64,000 bases of DNA from Streptomyces sp. RPA4-2 (GCF_012273515.2 NZ_CP050975.2:2542001-2606000), one strand, 5' to 3'. Shown: positions 1-9,882, numbered from the stretch's first letter. The notes: generated by a model not told the origin, from the letters alone. Numbers and translations are program-made.

Positions 1-190
1 GCACGATCCGGTACTTGGCCGGGTCGCAGTAGCGCCGGAACCAGGGTCCGCAGCCGGATCCCGGACCGCCGTGCAGCATCAGCGCGGGCTTCCCGTCCGG
101 GTTCCCGCAGACCTCCCAGTGGACGCGGTTGCCGTCCCCGACGTCGAGCATTCCGTGGTCGTACGGTTCGATCTCCGGATACAGGCCCAT
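1..190 (-). CDS. pip: Proline iminopeptidase (prolyl aminopeptidase), N-terminal part only
   Basis: The gene runs off the left edge, so only about 63 N-terminal residues are visible, beginning MGLYPEIEPYDHGML. The segment contains the HGGPGSG oxyanion-hole motif of alpha/beta-hydrolase family S33. The lead-in MLDVGDGNRVHWEVCGNP is typical of proline iminopeptidases, which release N-terminal proline from peptides in the cytoplasm. The ATG lies 9 bp after the stop of the uracil-DNA glycosylase gene on the same strand, so the two are probably co-transcribed. The catalytic Ser, Asp and His lie outside the window. The family assignment is firm; the exact substrate is inferred. Confidence 0.85.
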   Translation of the reverse strand, partial: MGLYPEIEPYDHGMLDVGDGNRVHWEVCGNPDGKPALMLHGGPGSGCGPWFRRYCDPAKYRIV

Positions 191-199
191 CGCGGAAGG

Positions 200-1024
200 C
201 TAACCGTCGTACGGCCGGGTCGTCAGCCCCGCCGCCGAGGCCGCCGTGCGCAGCACCTCCCGCAGCATGGCGGGGGTCAGCCGTCCGGTGAACGTGTTCC
301 GCTGGCTGACGTGGAAACATCCGAAGAGGTCGAGCCGCGCGGGTGACGTGAGGGTGACCCGGGTTCCGTGCGCGAACGCCGGGCGGGGGCGCGGCACCTC
401 CCACCCCGCCTGGGCGAAGGCGGGCAGCGCGGCCTGCCAGCCGAAGGCGCCCAGGACGACGACCGCGCGGAGGGACGGCCGCAGCAGTTCCAGTTCGCGC
501 ACCAGCCAGGGCCGGCAGGTGTCCCGCTCCTCGGGGGTGGGCTTGTTGGCGGGAGGGGCGCAGCGCACCGGCGAGGTGATCCGTACGCCGTGCAGGGACA
601 GTCCGTCGTCCGCGCTCACGGCCGTCCCCTGGGAGGCCAGTCCCACCTCGTGCAGCGCCGCGTAGAGCACGTCGCCCGAGCGGTCGCCCGTGAACATGCG
701 GCCGGTCCGGTTGGCGCCGTGCGCGGCGGGCGCCAGACCGACGATCAGCAGGGACGCGTCGGGCGGACCGAAGCCCGGGACGGGGCGGCCCCAGTACGTC
801 TGGTCGGCGAAGGCGGCACGTCGGGTGCGGGCCACCTCCTCACGCCACTCCACCAGCCGCGGACAGGCCCGGCACCCGGTGATCCTCCCGTCCAGTTCCG
901 CCAGGTCCGCCAAGTCGGCCGATGCGGCGGGATCGACCGGGCCGACGGGACCTGCCGGGCCTCCGCGGCCGCCGCGACCTGTGAAACCGGTGAGATCGCC
1001 GTTGTCCGTGTGGCCTCTGTCCAT
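200..1024 (-). CDS. Uracil-DNA glycosylase, family 5 (UdgB-like)
   Basis: A 274-residue DNA-repair enzyme that removes uracil and other deaminated bases from DNA. It has a CRACP pair of cysteines (about 51 and 54) and a later SPVRCAPP...RDTC pair, which together fit a 4Fe-4S cluster. The active-site motif [13 protein letters not shown] (about 96-108) carries Ala where family 4 has an acid, which is the mark of family 5. A late [10 protein letters not shown] motif is also present. The frame stays open upstream to 1219, but that stretch is low-complexity. The ATG at 1024 was chosen; an internal start nearer the CRACP motif cannot be excluded. It lies directly upstream of the iminopeptidase gene. 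Confidence 0.88.
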   Translation of the reverse strand: MDRGHTDNGDLTGFTGRGGRGGPAGPVGPVDPAASADLADLAELDGRITGCRACPRLVEWREEVARTRRAAFADQTYWGRPVPGFGPPDASLLIVGLAPAAHGANRTGRMFTGDRSGDVLYAALHEVGLASQGTAVSADDGLSLHGVRITSPVRCAPPANKPTPEERDTCRPWLVRELELLRPSLRAVVVLGAFGWQAALPAFAQAGWEVPRPRPAFAHGTRVTLTSPARLDLFGCFHVSQRNTFTGRLTPAMLREVLRTAASAAGLTTRPYDG

Positions 1025-1318
1025 GCCCCCACCGTACGACCGGCAGGTGGCGCTCCCCGCCGCCCGGGGTGGGCCCCCCGACGGAAACGCGGCCCGGCCG
1101 GGCGACGTCTTCCAAGGGCTGTCCCGTAATCCCCGGTGGATCAGCGCGCGGCGTCGGATGCGGTGCATCGCAAGGCGGAGGGTCGTCCGCATACCGGGTG
1201 TATTCGGGCGATCCGACAACGCGGCGTGGAGGTCCCCCTGCTCGAAGAGCTCGGGGGAGTGCCGTAGCTGTCGTCGTGCGCCCGGCGGGGATTAGGGGAC
1301 AGCCCTTAGAGTCGGGGC

Positions 1319-1813
1319 ATGGCTTCTGAGGGTGCGGACGTCGAACGGGACGACGAGAAGAAGAACGCGGACGACGGCGTAACGGCTTCCGGTGACACGG
1401 TGGCCGCCGCCGTGGCCGCGCGTCCGGCGGGCGGCGAGAGCGTCCGCGTCGACAGCTGGATCTGGTCCGTGCGTCTGGTCAAGACCCGCTCGATGGGCGC
1501 GACCGCGTGCCGGGGCGGTCATGTCCGGGTGAACGGCGAGCGCGTCAAGCCCGCGTACGCGGTACGCGTGGGCGACGAGGTCCGCCTGCGGCACGGCGGC
1601 CGGGAGCGGATCGTCGTGGTGAAGCGCGTGATCCGCAAGCGGGTCGGACCGCCCGTCGCGGCCGAGTGCTACGTGGACAACAGTCCGCCGCCGCCACCGC
1701 GCGAGGCCGTCGCCCCGGCGGGTGTCCGCGACCGGGGCGCGGGGCGCCCGACCAAGCGCGACCGTCGCGAGCTGGAACGCCTCCGGGGTCTCGGCGGTCC
1801 CGAGGCGCCCTGA
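1319..1813 (+). CDS. S4-domain RNA-binding protein (HslR/Hsp15-like)
   Basis: A 164-residue protein. Residues about 40-105 form an S4 domain (RVDSWIWSVRLVKTRSMGA, then GHVRVNGERVKPAYAVRVGDEV), which binds structured RNA. The family includes Hsp15, which rescues 50S subunits carrying nascent chains. The N-terminus is acidic and low-complexity. The C-terminus is basic, with a GRPTKRDRRELERLRG tail typical of actinobacterial members. It stands alone between the divergent glycosylase gene and the convergent doxX-like gene. The RNA target is unknown. Confidence 0.85.
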   Translation: MASEGADVERDDEKKNADDGVTASGDTVAAAVAARPAGGESVRVDSWIWSVRLVKTRSMGATACRGGHVRVNGERVKPAYAVRVGDEVRLRHGGRERIVVVKRVIRKRVGPPVAAECYVDNSPPPPPREAVAPAGVRDRGAGRPTKRDRRELERLRGLGGPEAP

Positions 1814-1947
1814 CACCCGGACGTCAAGGGTCCCGGCCCCCTGGCGAGCGGGACCCGTTCCCGCAACGGCCTCCGGCCACTCGCGACCGAGCGCCGGTCG
1901 CCGGTCGCCGGTCGCACGAGTGCCCCCTCCCCGTCCCTCACGTCGTC

Positions 1948-1978
1948 GAGGGCTCCCCGTCGCGGCCGGGGAGCCCTC
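1948..1978. terminator. Hairpin between convergent genes
   Basis: A perfect 12-bp stem (1948-1959 with 1967-1978) and a 7-nt loop lie between the S4 gene and the DoxX gene, which converge here. There is no T-run, as is usual in Streptomyces. It could stop transcription in both directions. Confidence 0.65.
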
Positions 1979-1993
1979 CACGACGTACAGCGG

Positions 1994-2452
1994 TCACGCC
2001 CGTCGTCGCACCAGCCGGACCAGATCGGCGTTGTGACTCCTGCGTGCCCACGCGATCAGCGCGAGCGGCAGGATCAGGATGAGCGGGGTCGCCACGTACG
2101 GTCCGTGCAGCACAGTGACGTTCACGATGAAGGCGCCGACCATCAGCGCGCTGAGCGCCACCGCCGCCACCGAGGACAGCAGCGGGATCAACAGGGCGAC
2201 GCCACCCGCGAGTTCGAGCGAGCCGATGAGGTACATGCCCGTGCTGCCCCAGCCGAGCTTGTCGAAGGACTCGGCCGCCGACGGGTGCGCGATGAGCTTG
2301 GGCAGGGCGCTCGCGAACACGTAGAAGAGACCGAGCACGATCTGCAGGGCGCCCAGCGGAATCCGCGCGCCCCGGCCGCGGAGGACGCGGGAGTGCGACG
2401 GGTCGGCGGAGGTGGACGCGGCCGGGGTGGCGGGGACGGTGGTCTCGGACAT
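1994..2452 (-). CDS. DoxX family membrane protein
   Basis: A 152-residue integral membrane protein with four predicted hydrophobic segments: LGALQIVLGLFYVFASALPK, then MYLIGSLELAGGVALLIPLL, VALSALMVGAFIVNVTVL and TPLILILPLALIAWARR. The GxLELxGGxxLL pattern after the second helix is typical of DoxX/SURF4-type proteins. These are linked to redox homeostasis, but their biochemistry is poorly defined. The ATG at 2452 follows a GGAGA ribosome site at 5-nt spacing. It is monocistronic and ends at a shared hairpin. Confidence 0.85.
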   Translation of the reverse strand: MSETTVPATPAASTSADPSHSRVLRGRGARIPLGALQIVLGLFYVFASALPKLIAHPSAAESFDKLGWGSTGMYLIGSLELAGGVALLIPLLSSVAAVALSALMVGAFIVNVTVLHGPYVATPLILILPLALIAWARRSHNADLVRLVRRRA

Positions 2453-2579
2453 GAGGTCTCCTGTGCGAAGCGGTACGCGGTGCTGTCACAGGGATAGACC
2501 GGGCGGGTGTCCGGAACTCATCGCCGTGGAGCGGGACCGATCGGCCCACCGGCTCCGCCACCCCGGAGAGGGCGGAGCC

Positions 2580-3269
2580 TCAGGCCCGCACCGCCCGTAC
2601 CCACACGCCGTCCTCCGTCAGATACCGCTCCACCCGGAGCCCCGCCTCCCCCAACGCCTCCTCGAACCGCTCCCGCGTCAGCGGTCTGGACCGGAACGTC
2701 TGCGTCCACGTGGTGTCCGGGAACACGTACTCCGCGTGCACCGAGTTCACCCCGCCGCCCAACGGCTCGGCCGACACGATCCGTACGGTGTACCCGGCGG
2801 GGTCGACGCGCTCGCGGGGCACGTTCTTGTGCCAGTCCTCTCCCTCGCGCTGGATCAGCACGCTTCCGCCCTCCGCCACATGGCGTGCGCACACCTCCAG
2901 CATCGCTCGCCGCACTCCGGTGTCCGCGGTGTGCACCAGGAACGACGCGAGTATCACCACGTCGAAGGTCTCGCCCAGATCCAGGTCCTCGATCGGGCCG
3001 CATATCGTGCGCGCCCCGCGGACCCGCTCCAGCATCTCGGCCGACTCGTCCACCGCCGTGACGGTGAACCCGCGCTCCAGGAGCGGATGGGTCATGCGGC
3101 CCACCCCGCTGCCCAGCTCCAGGATGTGTGCTCCCACGGGCGCCGCCGCGGCGATGATGTCCGGCTCCTCCCCGACGGACAGACGCGCGTACAACTCGAC
3201 CGCGCAGCCGTCCGGTGTGATCGCTCCGGGTCCGGTCCCCTTGTGTCCTTCACGCATTTCCCTGCTCAT
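2580..3269 (-). CDS. Class I SAM-dependent methyltransferase
   Basis: A 229-residue protein with a Rossmann methyltransferase fold. Motif I is HILELGSGVGRMTHPLLERG, followed by the acidic ribose-binding residue in VTAVDES and the motif IV region FDVVILASFLVHTAD. A C-terminal strand pair (LRVERYLTEDGVWVRAVRA) completes the fold. The frame is open to 3590, but residues upstream of MSREMREG look non-coding. Starts at 3269 or 3257 are the best choices. The substrate cannot be read from the sequence; small-molecule methylation is most likely. It follows the acyltransferase-like gene on the same strand by about 45 bp. Confidence 0.82.
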   Translation of the reverse strand: MSREMREGHKGTGPGAITPDGCAVELYARLSVGEEPDIIAAAAPVGAHILELGSGVGRMTHPLLERGFTVTAVDESAEMLERVRGARTICGPIEDLDLGETFDVVILASFLVHTADTGVRRAMLEVCARHVAEGGSVLIQREGEDWHKNVPRERVDPAGYTVRIVSAEPLGGGVNSVHAEYVFPDTTWTQTFRSRPLTRERFEEALGEAGLRVERYLTEDGVWVRAVRA

Positions 3270-3313
3270 ACCCGTCCAACGGGCAGCCCTCATCGCCTCG
3301 TTCCTGCGTCCCG

Positions 3314-4318
3314 TCATTCGTTCGAGGGAGTTTGCAGCGCGAACCAGCCGTGCCCGACGTACCAGTGCCCGCCGCCCCGCAGGTGGTCCCCCACCGCCCG
3401 CTCCACGGCGCTCCGCCCCGGCAGGTCCCCGGTAAGCAGCTCGGGATCGCCGAAGACGAACCCGACCGGCACCCCGTCGTCCGGGGTCGTCTCCTGGTAC
3501 GCGACGCGGAAACGTTCCTGGAAGCGCATGATGTTCGAGTCCGCCGGCAGGTACCGCCCGAGCTGCGGGTCCAGCAGCCAGGAGTGGCACTCCGCCACCT
3601 CGTAGCGCTCGTCGGGGTAGTGCCGGGCGAAGAACTCCCGCGCCAGGGCGAGCGAGCGCTCGCAGGCGGCGGGCGACAGCGGTCCGCGGAAGTCGGCTAT
3701 GTGCACGCTCAGGCAGGGATCGCCCGGTCCGGAGCCGAGGCCCGCCGCCGCGACGGCACGGCCGGTGCGCCGGCCGAGCCGGGCCCGCTGGAACTGCAGC
3801 CGGCCCAGCTGGAACACCTCACCGTGGAAGTGCAGGGCGATCCACCAGGGGAACAGCAGACCCGGTGTGCCGAGCCGTCTGCGGTGCACCGCCACCTGCC
3901 GGCCGAGGTCGGCGAGGGTGCGCCGGGACACGTCGTCGGGGATGCCGCGACCGCGGTGGTAGGCGCGGACGTACGGGAGCGCGGCGACGAAGACGTACAG
4001 GTGGAAGCAGCGCCCGAGGGACCCCGTCGAAGCGGGGAACGCGGGCGGCTCCCATCCCTTTCCGATCTCCCCCATGTCCCGTACGAAGCGGGCGACGCAC
4101 CGCGTGAGCAGCGTCATCGCCTCCGGGTCCGCGGCGAGCCGGGAGCGCAGTGCGACGAGCTCGTTGACGTGTTCGTGGGCCACGGACAGGTCGAGCAGGA
4201 TGTCCGCCAGCCCGTCCGCGTCCGGAAGCACCGCCTCCGTCCGGGGCTCGGCCTCGCTCTCCAGGTCCCTCAGCCACTCGGCGAGCCTCGCGTCCGCCCG
4301 CAGCGCCTCCAGCAGCAC
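3314..4318 (-). CDS. Acyltransferase-domain (GNAT-like) protein
   Basis: A 334-residue protein resembling actinobacterial 'acyltransferase domain-containing' proteins, with a helical N-terminal domain and a GNAT-like C-terminal domain. Conserved-looking blocks are PWWIALHFHGEVFQLGRLQF, LSVHIADFRGPLSPAACERS and DSNIMRFQERF near the C-terminus. The frame extends to 4612, but a GTG at 4318 is preceded by a strong GGGGGAGG ribosome site with 5-nt spacing, so it is preferred. This start also avoids overlap with the divergent membrane-protein gene. The acyl donor and acceptor are unknown. Confidence 0.72.
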   Translation of the reverse strand: MLLEALRADARLAEWLRDLESEAEPRTEAVLPDADGLADILLDLSVAHEHVNELVALRSRLAADPEAMTLLTRCVARFVRDMGEIGKGWEPPAFPASTGSLGRCFHLYVFVAALPYVRAYHRGRGIPDDVSRRTLADLGRQVAVHRRRLGTPGLLFPWWIALHFHGEVFQLGRLQFQRARLGRRTGRAVAAAGLGSGPGDPCLSVHIADFRGPLSPAACERSLALAREFFARHYPDERYEVAECHSWLLDPQLGRYLPADSNIMRFQERFRVAYQETTPDDGVPVGFVFGDPELLTGDLPGRSAVERAVGDHLRGGGHWYVGHGWFALQTPSNE

Positions 4319-4418
4319 TGTCGCCTCCCCCGTCGGTCCGGCCTTCGTCCCTTTGGTGAACGTGCACGACGAGAGTACGTTTTCCAGTAGGAATGGTGGC
4401 CCGGGAACGGTGATCCCC

Positions 4419-4682
4419 ATGCGTACAGGCAGTGAACCGACGACAGCGCGCAGTGCCCTGCGGATGCGCTTCTGGCTGACTGCGTGGGGCCTGGTCTGGG
4501 CGATCTTCGGAACGACCGCGTTCGCGCTGGCCGGACGGCCCGGGTGGGCCGCCGCCTGCGGCGTGCTGTGGCTCGTGGCCACCGTGGACATGACCGTGAT
4601 CCTGTGGCACATCCATCAGGGCCCGCACTACCAGCCGAGCCGGGACATCCCGCCGTACCGGCCGCCGGAGCACCGCCAGTAG
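4419..4682 (+). CDS. Small two-helix membrane protein, unknown function
   Basis: An 87-residue protein starting MRTGSEPTTARSALRMRFWL. Two hydrophobic segments (LTAWGLVWAIFGTTAFALAG and AACGVLWLVATVDMTVILWH) are joined by a short GRPGWA loop. A polar tail rich in Pro, Arg and Tyr follows. No catalytic motif or known family was recognised. An in-frame GTG at 4410 is an alternative start. It is transcribed away from the acyltransferase-like gene and ends at a hairpin shared with the TPR gene. Confidence 0.65.
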   Translation: MRTGSEPTTARSALRMRFWLTAWGLVWAIFGTTAFALAGRPGWAAACGVLWLVATVDMTVILWHIHQGPHYQPSRDIPPYRPPEHRQ

Positions 4683-4688
4683 GCCCGC

Positions 4689-4708
4689 CCGCCACCCGCG
4701 GGTGGCGG
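4689..4708. terminator. Short hairpin between convergent genes
   Basis: A 20-bp perfect palindrome (9-bp arms around GC) sits between the small membrane-protein gene and the TPR gene, which converge. It probably serves as a bidirectional terminator. Confidence 0.55.
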
Positions 4709-4712
4709 CGGT

Positions 4713-5093
4713 CTAGGAGTCGAAGCGCGCGGCTTCCAGGTACTGCGGATTCGGATCGAGCGCCGCCGCCAGTCTGAAGTGCCGCTTGGCCTGCTCGGGG
4801 CGGAGCTGGCGCTCATAGGTACGGGCGAGCGCGAAGTGCGCGAACGCGTTGTCCGGCTCGCGCTCCAGCACGATCGTGAACTCCAGCTCCGCGGGGCGCA
4901 GTTGCGCGGCGGCGAAGAAGGCACGCGCGCGCAGCAGGCGGGCCGCCGTGTTCTCCGGATGCGCGGCGATCACCGGGTCGAGCAGCTTCACCGCGCCCCG
5001 CGGGTCGCGCGCGGCGAGCAGATGCTCGGCGGCACGGAAATCGATGACATGCGTCTCCGGAGTACGTCCGGTCGGTCCGCTGGTCTCGGGCAC
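4713..5093 (-). CDS. Tetratricopeptide repeat protein
   Basis: A 126-residue all-helical protein with about two and a half TPR units. One begins around AAEHLLAARDPRGAVKLLDP, the next around AARLLRARAFFAAAQLRPAE and the last around AFAHFALARTYERQLRPEQA. The periodic small and aromatic residues are those of TPR helices, which act as protein-protein scaffolds. A GTG start is supported by GGAAGGA about 7 nt upstream. It lies 50 bp downstream of coaE on the same strand and is probably co-transcribed. The partner is unknown. Confidence 0.83.
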   Translation of the reverse strand: MPETSGPTGRTPETHVIDFRAAEHLLAARDPRGAVKLLDPVIAAHPENTAARLLRARAFFAAAQLRPAELEFTIVLEREPDNAFAHFALARTYERQLRPEQAKRHFRLAAALDPNPQYLEAARFDS

Positions 5094-5143
5094 GGCTCAG
5101 TCCTTCCCTCACTTCACGGGTTCAACGCCCCCGCCGAGGGCTG

Positions 5144-5752
5144 CTATTCCTCGCGAGCGTGCGCCCGGCGCACGAGATCCGCCCATACCTCCCCCACGCG
5201 CCGCTCGAGCTGCTCCAGGGGTACGTCGTTGTCGATGACGACGTCGGCGATCGCGAGGCGCTGTTCGCGGGTGGCCTGGGCGGCCATGCGGGCGCGGGCG
5301 TCCCCCTCGGTCATGCCGCGCAGCCGCACCAGCCGGTCGAGCTGGGTCCCGGGGGCCGCGTCCACGACGATCACGAGGTCGTACAGCGCCGCGAGGGAGT
5401 TCTCGGCGAGGAGGGGGACGTCGTGGACGACCACGGAGTCGGGCGCGGCGGCGCTCTCCAGGGCGCGGGAGCGAGCCCCCACCAGGGGGTGCACGATCGA
5501 GTTCAGGACCGCGAGTTTCCCGGGGTCGGCGAAGACGATCGAGCCCAGTCCGGGGCGGTCCAGGCTGCCGTCCGGTGCGAGCACCTCCGTACCGAAGGCC
5601 TCGACGACGGCCGCGAGCCCGGGAGTTCCGGGTTCGACCACCTCCCGCGCGATGCGGTCCGCGTCGACCAGTACCGCGCCGTGCTCGACGAGGAGTCGCG
5701 ACACCTCGCTCTTGCCGGCGCCGATACCGCCGGTCAGGCCCACCTTCAACAT
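5144..5752 (-). CDS. coaE: Dephospho-CoA kinase
   Basis: A 202-residue enzyme that phosphorylates the 3'-hydroxyl of dephospho-CoA, the last step of coenzyme A synthesis. It begins [20 protein letters not shown] with a Walker A P-loop (GGIGAGKS). It contains the [17 protein letters not shown] substrate block and the [11 protein letters not shown] segment of the CoA-binding lid. The length matches the short bacterial enzyme; the extra GrpB domain found fused in mycobacteria is absent. It is first of a probable two-gene unit with the TPR gene. Confidence 0.95.
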   Translation of the reverse strand: MLKVGLTGGIGAGKSEVSRLLVEHGAVLVDADRIAREVVEPGTPGLAAVVEAFGTEVLAPDGSLDRPGLGSIVFADPGKLAVLNSIVHPLVGARSRALESAAAPDSVVVHDVPLLAENSLAALYDLVIVVDAAPGTQLDRLVRLRGMTEGDARARMAAQATREQRLAIADVVIDNDVPLEQLERRVGEVWADLVRRAHAREE

Positions 5753-5920
5753 GCCAAAAGCCTAGGGCCTGCCCCCGGCACGCACCGGCGCGGCCCCCAC
5801 GCGCCGAGGCCGCCCCTGGCCGGGCGCGGTGCCGGGGCCCGGCTCGGTGCCGGGCCGTGTCTGGCCCTTCCCACCGGGCGGGCGCGGCCCGCCGATCCGG
5901 TGCGAAGGGTCGGACACGGC

Positions 5921-6859
5921 CTACGAGTCGCCTTCGCGCTCCGCGAGGAAGCGCTCGAACTCCAGCCCGATCTCGTCCGCCGACGGGATCTCCACCGGCT
6001 CCGCGAGCATGTTGCCCCGCGTCTCCGAGCCCGCCGCGGCGTCGTACTGGTGCTCAAGACCCTGGACGAGGGAGACGAGTTCCTCGTCGCCCTCCTGGAT
6101 CTGCCGGTCGATCTCCGTCTGGGTGCGGTGCGCCTCGTTGCGCAGCGAGTGCGCGATACCGGGGAGCACCAGGCCCGTGGCGCCCGTGATGGCCTCCAGG
6201 ACGGTCAGTGCGGCGTCCGGGTACGGGGAGCGGGCGATGTAGTGCGGAACGTGCGCGGCGACACCCAGCACGTCGTGTCCGGCCTCCATGAGGCGGTACT
6301 CCACGAGGGCCTCGGCGCTGCCGGGGACCTGTGCCTCGTCGAAGGGGCTGCGGTGGCCGGGCACCAGGTCGGTGCGGTTGCCGTGCGGCGTGAGGCCCAC
6401 GGGGCGGGTGTGCGGAACGCCCATGGGGATGCCGTGGAAGTTCACCGCCAGCCGGACGCCGAGCCGCTCCACGATCTGCTCGACGGCCGCGGCGAAACGC
6501 TCCCACTCGACGTCCGGCTCGGGGCCGGACAGCAGCAGGAAGGGCGCGCCCGTGGCGTCCTGGACGAGCCGCACGTCGAGCGCGGGCTCTTCGTAGTCGG
6601 TCCACCGGTCGCGCTTGAAGGTCAGCAGTGGGCGGCGTGCCCGGTAGTCCACCAGCCGGTCGTGGTCGAACCGGGCCACGACCTGGTGGGGCAGCGAGTC
6701 GAGCAGCCGGTCGACGATCTGGTCGCCCGTTTCACCCGCGTCGATGTATCCGTCGAAGTGGTAGAGCATGACCAGTCCGGCCGACTCCTGGGCGAGCGCC
6801 ATGTCCACCACGGCCAGGCCCTTCGGCTCCCATGCGTACAAACCCTGCGGATCAAGCAC
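5921..6859 (-). CDS. PAC2 family protein
   Basis: A 312-residue protein of the PAC2 family, related to proteasome assembly chaperone 2. Family features include the early [20 protein letters not shown] block, the [11 protein letters not shown] segment and a central [20 protein letters not shown] stretch. A late [20 protein letters not shown] tail follows. Actinobacteria have proteasomes, but a role for this protein in assembly is only inferred. The frame is open to 7033; the GTG at 6859 follows GGAGGAG at 8-nt spacing and is preferred. Confidence 0.85.
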   Translation of the reverse strand: MLDPQGLYAWEPKGLAVVDMALAQESAGLVMLYHFDGYIDAGETGDQIVDRLLDSLPHQVVARFDHDRLVDYRARRPLLTFKRDRWTDYEEPALDVRLVQDATGAPFLLLSGPEPDVEWERFAAAVEQIVERLGVRLAVNFHGIPMGVPHTRPVGLTPHGNRTDLVPGHRSPFDEAQVPGSAEALVEYRLMEAGHDVLGVAAHVPHYIARSPYPDAALTVLEAITGATGLVLPGIAHSLRNEAHRTQTEIDRQIQEGDEELVSLVQGLEHQYDAAAGSETRGNMLAEPVEIPSADEIGLEFERFLAEREGDS

Positions 6860-7058
6860 TGTGACCGCTCCTCCTCGTGTTCCTAGTCCACAACGTGGTG
6901 CGGAGCACGGGCATTCCCGCCCCGCGCTCCGCACCGCTGTCTCGTCGCTTCTTCCCGTCCGCCACGAGCGGCCGGGTGCTCCGCGGTGACGGGACGGCGG
7001 GCGGGAGCCACGGGCACAGCGCACGCGTGTCACGAGGACGGCACGCGCGCGTGGAGCG

Positions 7059-8666
7059 TTACGACGAGAGCACGCGCGCGTGGAGCGAGGTGACGGCGTT
7101 GCGGGCGGAGGTGAAGGCGCCGTGCTGCCAGGCGTCGGTGTAGCTGAGCCAGTCGCCGGCGAAGTAGACGCGTCCGGTGGGCCGGTTCAGGGGCGCGTAG
7201 CGGGGGTCGTCGGGTCCGCCGGGGGTGTCGTGCCAGGCGGCTTCCAGGTGGGGTGTCTGGCGCCAGTGGTGGGAGAAGGACGAGTCGAGCTCGGTGCGGT
7301 ACTTATCGCCGTAGATCTTCACGCCCGCGGCCACCGCGCGCTTCTCGCGGTCCTTGGGGCTGAGCCTGGCGTACGAGTCCGCGTCGGAACCGTAGTTGTA
7401 GTAGCCGATCATGACGCCGCGCCGGCCGTTGTAGCCGTAGGAGGGGTGCCAGATGTGGGTGACGTCCTGGTCGGTCTCGGTGATGCCGCCGTAGATGCGG
7501 TGGTCGAGCTCCCACCAGCGGGAGCGGTATTCGAGGCCGATCTTGCCCGCGGACTGCGGGGTGATCGCCTCCAGGGCGCTCTGGACGCCGGAGCCGAGGT
7601 TGTGCGGGACCTTGGCGAGGATGTTGGGCGGCAGGGCGCCGACGCAGAAGTCGGCGTCGACGGATCTGGTGCGCCCTCCCTGGGTGTACGTGACGGTGAC
7701 GCCGTGCCCCTTGTCGGTGATCCGGGTGACGGCGGCTCCGGTGCGGACACGGTGGGATCCGATGGCCCGGGTGAGGGCCTTCGGTATCCGGTCCATGCCG
7801 CCGACCGGCTGGAACATCAGCATGGCCTGGTCGAATTCGAACTCGAAGGAGAAGTAGCGGCCGACGCCGCTGGCGAAGACCTCGGAGGCGGTGGGTACGT
7901 CGCCGAGGAGCACGCCCGGGGTTCCGGCGGCGGCGGGGACGGTGGTGTAGCCGCGGCGCGGTCCGCCCTCGTAGGTGAGCCTGTCGCCGAGTTCACCGAA
8001 GTCCTTGAGGAATTCGACGAGCCGGTCCTGGTCGGTGGCGGTCAGCTCCTTGTCGAGCGCGCCCTTGTCGGTGGCCTTGGCGAGCAGTTCGCCGACGTAG
8101 CCGTACACGTCGGCCTTCGCGGTGCGGTGGCGCACCGGCTTGGTCATACCGGACGACTCGTTGTACAGGTACGCGTCCGCGTTCGTGTTCGTGAACACCT
8201 CGACGGGGACGCCCAGTTCGCGGCAGTAGTCGAGGGTGACCATCCACTGCGGGATGCGGGCCGGTCCGGCGTTCATGTACTGGCCGTCGCCGAACCGTGC
8301 CGTCTGGGTGTTGCCGTACAGGTCGGTGGTCGTGTCCCCGCCGCGCACGGTGAAGTTACGGCCGCCGGTGCGGTCCCTGGCCTCCAGGACCGTACAGTCG
8401 TAGCCCGCCTTGCCGAGCTCGTACGCGCAGGCGAGTCCGGCGATGCCCCCGCCTACGATCACGACCTTCGCGGCACCTCTCCCGGTGAGCGTGAAATCCC
8501 CCGACTTCGGTGCGCGGTAAGGCTGTTCACGCTGGGCGGCCTGCGCGGTGGGCGCGAGGCCGAGGGCTCCCATGGTGGCGAACATCGCGCCCGCACCGCC
8601 GGTCAGACCGACGGTGCGCAAGAACGCGCGCCGGCTCGACGCACTCGATCGCTCCTGTGCTGCCAT
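7059..8666 (-). CDS. Secreted flavin monoamine / L-amino-acid oxidase (Tat substrate)
   Basis: A 535-residue FAD enzyme. The N-terminus carries a twin-arginine signal ([17 protein letters not shown]) followed by a hydrophobic stretch and an AQAA-type cleavage region, so it is exported folded. The FAD Rossmann motif is [19 protein letters not shown] with the ribose-binding acid at [11 protein letters not shown]. The C-terminal FAD block [19 protein letters not shown] is typical of amine oxidases, with the aromatic W-Q residues near the flavin. It oxidises amines or amino acids to imines with release of hydrogen peroxide. The amine substrate cannot be predicted. It diverges from the beta-helix gene. 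Confidence 0.88.
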   Translation of the reverse strand: MAAQERSSASSRRAFLRTVGLTGGAGAMFATMGALGLAPTAQAAQREQPYRAPKSGDFTLTGRGAAKVVIVGGGIAGLACAYELGKAGYDCTVLEARDRTGGRNFTVRGGDTTTDLYGNTQTARFGDGQYMNAGPARIPQWMVTLDYCRELGVPVEVFTNTNADAYLYNESSGMTKPVRHRTAKADVYGYVGELLAKATDKGALDKELTATDQDRLVEFLKDFGELGDRLTYEGGPRRGYTTVPAAAGTPGVLLGDVPTASEVFASGVGRYFSFEFEFDQAMLMFQPVGGMDRIPKALTRAIGSHRVRTGAAVTRITDKGHGVTVTYTQGGRTRSVDADFCVGALPPNILAKVPHNLGSGVQSALEAITPQSAGKIGLEYRSRWWELDHRIYGGITETDQDVTHIWHPSYGYNGRRGVMIGYYNYGSDADSYARLSPKDREKRAVAAGVKIYGDKYRTELDSSFSHHWRQTPHLEAAWHDTPGGPDDPRYAPLNRPTGRVYFAGDWLSYTDAWQHGAFTSARNAVTSLHARVLSS

Positions 8667-8787
8667 GCCTTCGGCTCCCCTCTCGATCTTGAATGACCCG
8701 GGGATCCTGGCAACGGCCGGTTACAGCGCTGCGGTTACTCGTGTATCCGCCCTGTTTCCCTCCCCGCACACCGGCCTGGTACGGACC

Positions 8788-8816
8788 TTGACGCGGACCC
8801 ATGACCCCCTTACGTT
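8788..8816 (+). promoter_or_regulatory. Probable housekeeping promoter of the beta-helix gene
   Basis: A -35 box TTGACG (8788-8793), a 17-bp spacer and a -10 box TACGTT (8811-8816) lie 76 bp upstream of the ATG at 8893. The match to the HrdB consensus is good at both boxes. Confidence 0.55.
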
Positions 8817-8892
8817 CATATGGGCGCCCGAAGTTCACGTACAAGAACGAACGAATCAGTCTTCTGCGGACCGACGGGAAGGTCACCCCCAC

Positions 8893-9855
8893 ATGCGTAT
8901 CCGACGTACGCTCCTCCTCCCCCTGCTCGGCGCGACACTGGCCACGGGCGGGGTGCTGGCGTCAGCGCGCACCGCGGCCGCGGCCCAGACCATCGAGGTC
9001 GCCACGGCCGCCCAGCTGAAGTCGGCGCTCACCTCCGCCGCGCCCGGCGACACCATCCACCTCGCGGACGGCACGTACAACGGCAACTTCAAGACGACGA
9101 CGGCCGCGGGCTCCGGCTCCCGCATCACCCTCACCGGCTCCTCGAAGGCCGTCCTCACGGCGGGCGGCGGTTACGGGCTGCACCTCAACGGCGCCTCGTA
9201 CTGGACAGTCCGCGGCATCACCGTCACCGGTGGCCAGAAGGGCATCATGATCGACTCGGCGAAGGGCGTCGTCGTCGACTCGGTCACCGTCCACGGGCTC
9301 GACATGGAGGGCGTCCACTTCCGCAACTCCAGCACGGACGGCGCGATCAGGAACTCGAAGATCTACGACACCGGCAACGACGGCCGCGGCATGGGCGAGG
9401 GCGTCTACGTCGGCACGGCCGGCGGGACCTCGGACAAGAGCGACCGCGTCGAGATCAGCGGCAACACCATCGGCCCGGACGTGGGCGGCGAGAACGTCGA
9501 CATCAAGGAGGGCACGACGGGTGCGCGCATCACCGGCAACACCTTCGACGGCAGCGGTCTGACCGGCGCCAACTTCGACGACTCCTGGGTCGACGTGAAG
9601 GGCAACGACGTCCTCGTCGAGAACAACAGGGGCACCGCCACCACGAACGACGGCTACGAGACCCACACCCAGCAGTCCGGCTGGGGCTGCGGCACGGTGT
9701 TCCGCGGCAACACCTCGGACCTGCGGGGCGCGTCGGGCGACAAGCAGCTGGCGGTCAACGTCACGAACTACAGCTCCTCGTGCAGGACCACCGTCTATGC
9801 GTCGAACACGGTGACGGGCGGCAAGGGGCTCACCAACATCACGGTGACGCCCTGA
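8893..9855 (+). CDS. Secreted right-handed parallel beta-helix protein
   Basis: A 320-residue protein with a Sec signal peptide (MRIRRTLLLPLLGATLATGG, cleavage near TAAAAQ). The mature part opens with IEVATAAQLKSALTSAAPGD, the start motif of pectate-lyase-like and polysaccharide lyase 6-like beta-helices. Regular rungs follow, such as GIMIDSAKGVVVDSVTVHG, IRNSKIYDTGNDG and VEISGNTIGPDVGGENVDIK. Two cysteines near the C-terminus (GWGCG and SSSCRTT) may pair. It is likely a polysaccharide-binding or polysaccharide-cleaving protein, but no catalytic triad was assigned. The ATG follows a GGGAAGG site. A strong hairpin terminates the gene. Confidence 0.83.
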   Translation: MRIRRTLLLPLLGATLATGGVLASARTAAAAQTIEVATAAQLKSALTSAAPGDTIHLADGTYNGNFKTTTAAGSGSRITLTGSSKAVLTAGGGYGLHLNGASYWTVRGITVTGGQKGIMIDSAKGVVVDSVTVHGLDMEGVHFRNSSTDGAIRNSKIYDTGNDGRGMGEGVYVGTAGGTSDKSDRVEISGNTIGPDVGGENVDIKEGTTGARITGNTFDGSGLTGANFDDSWVDVKGNDVLVENNRGTATTNDGYETHTQQSGWGCGTVFRGNTSDLRGASGDKQLAVNVTNYSSSCRTTVYASNTVTGGKGLTNITVTP

Positions 9856-9882
9856 CCCGACCCGGACAACCGGCCCCCCATG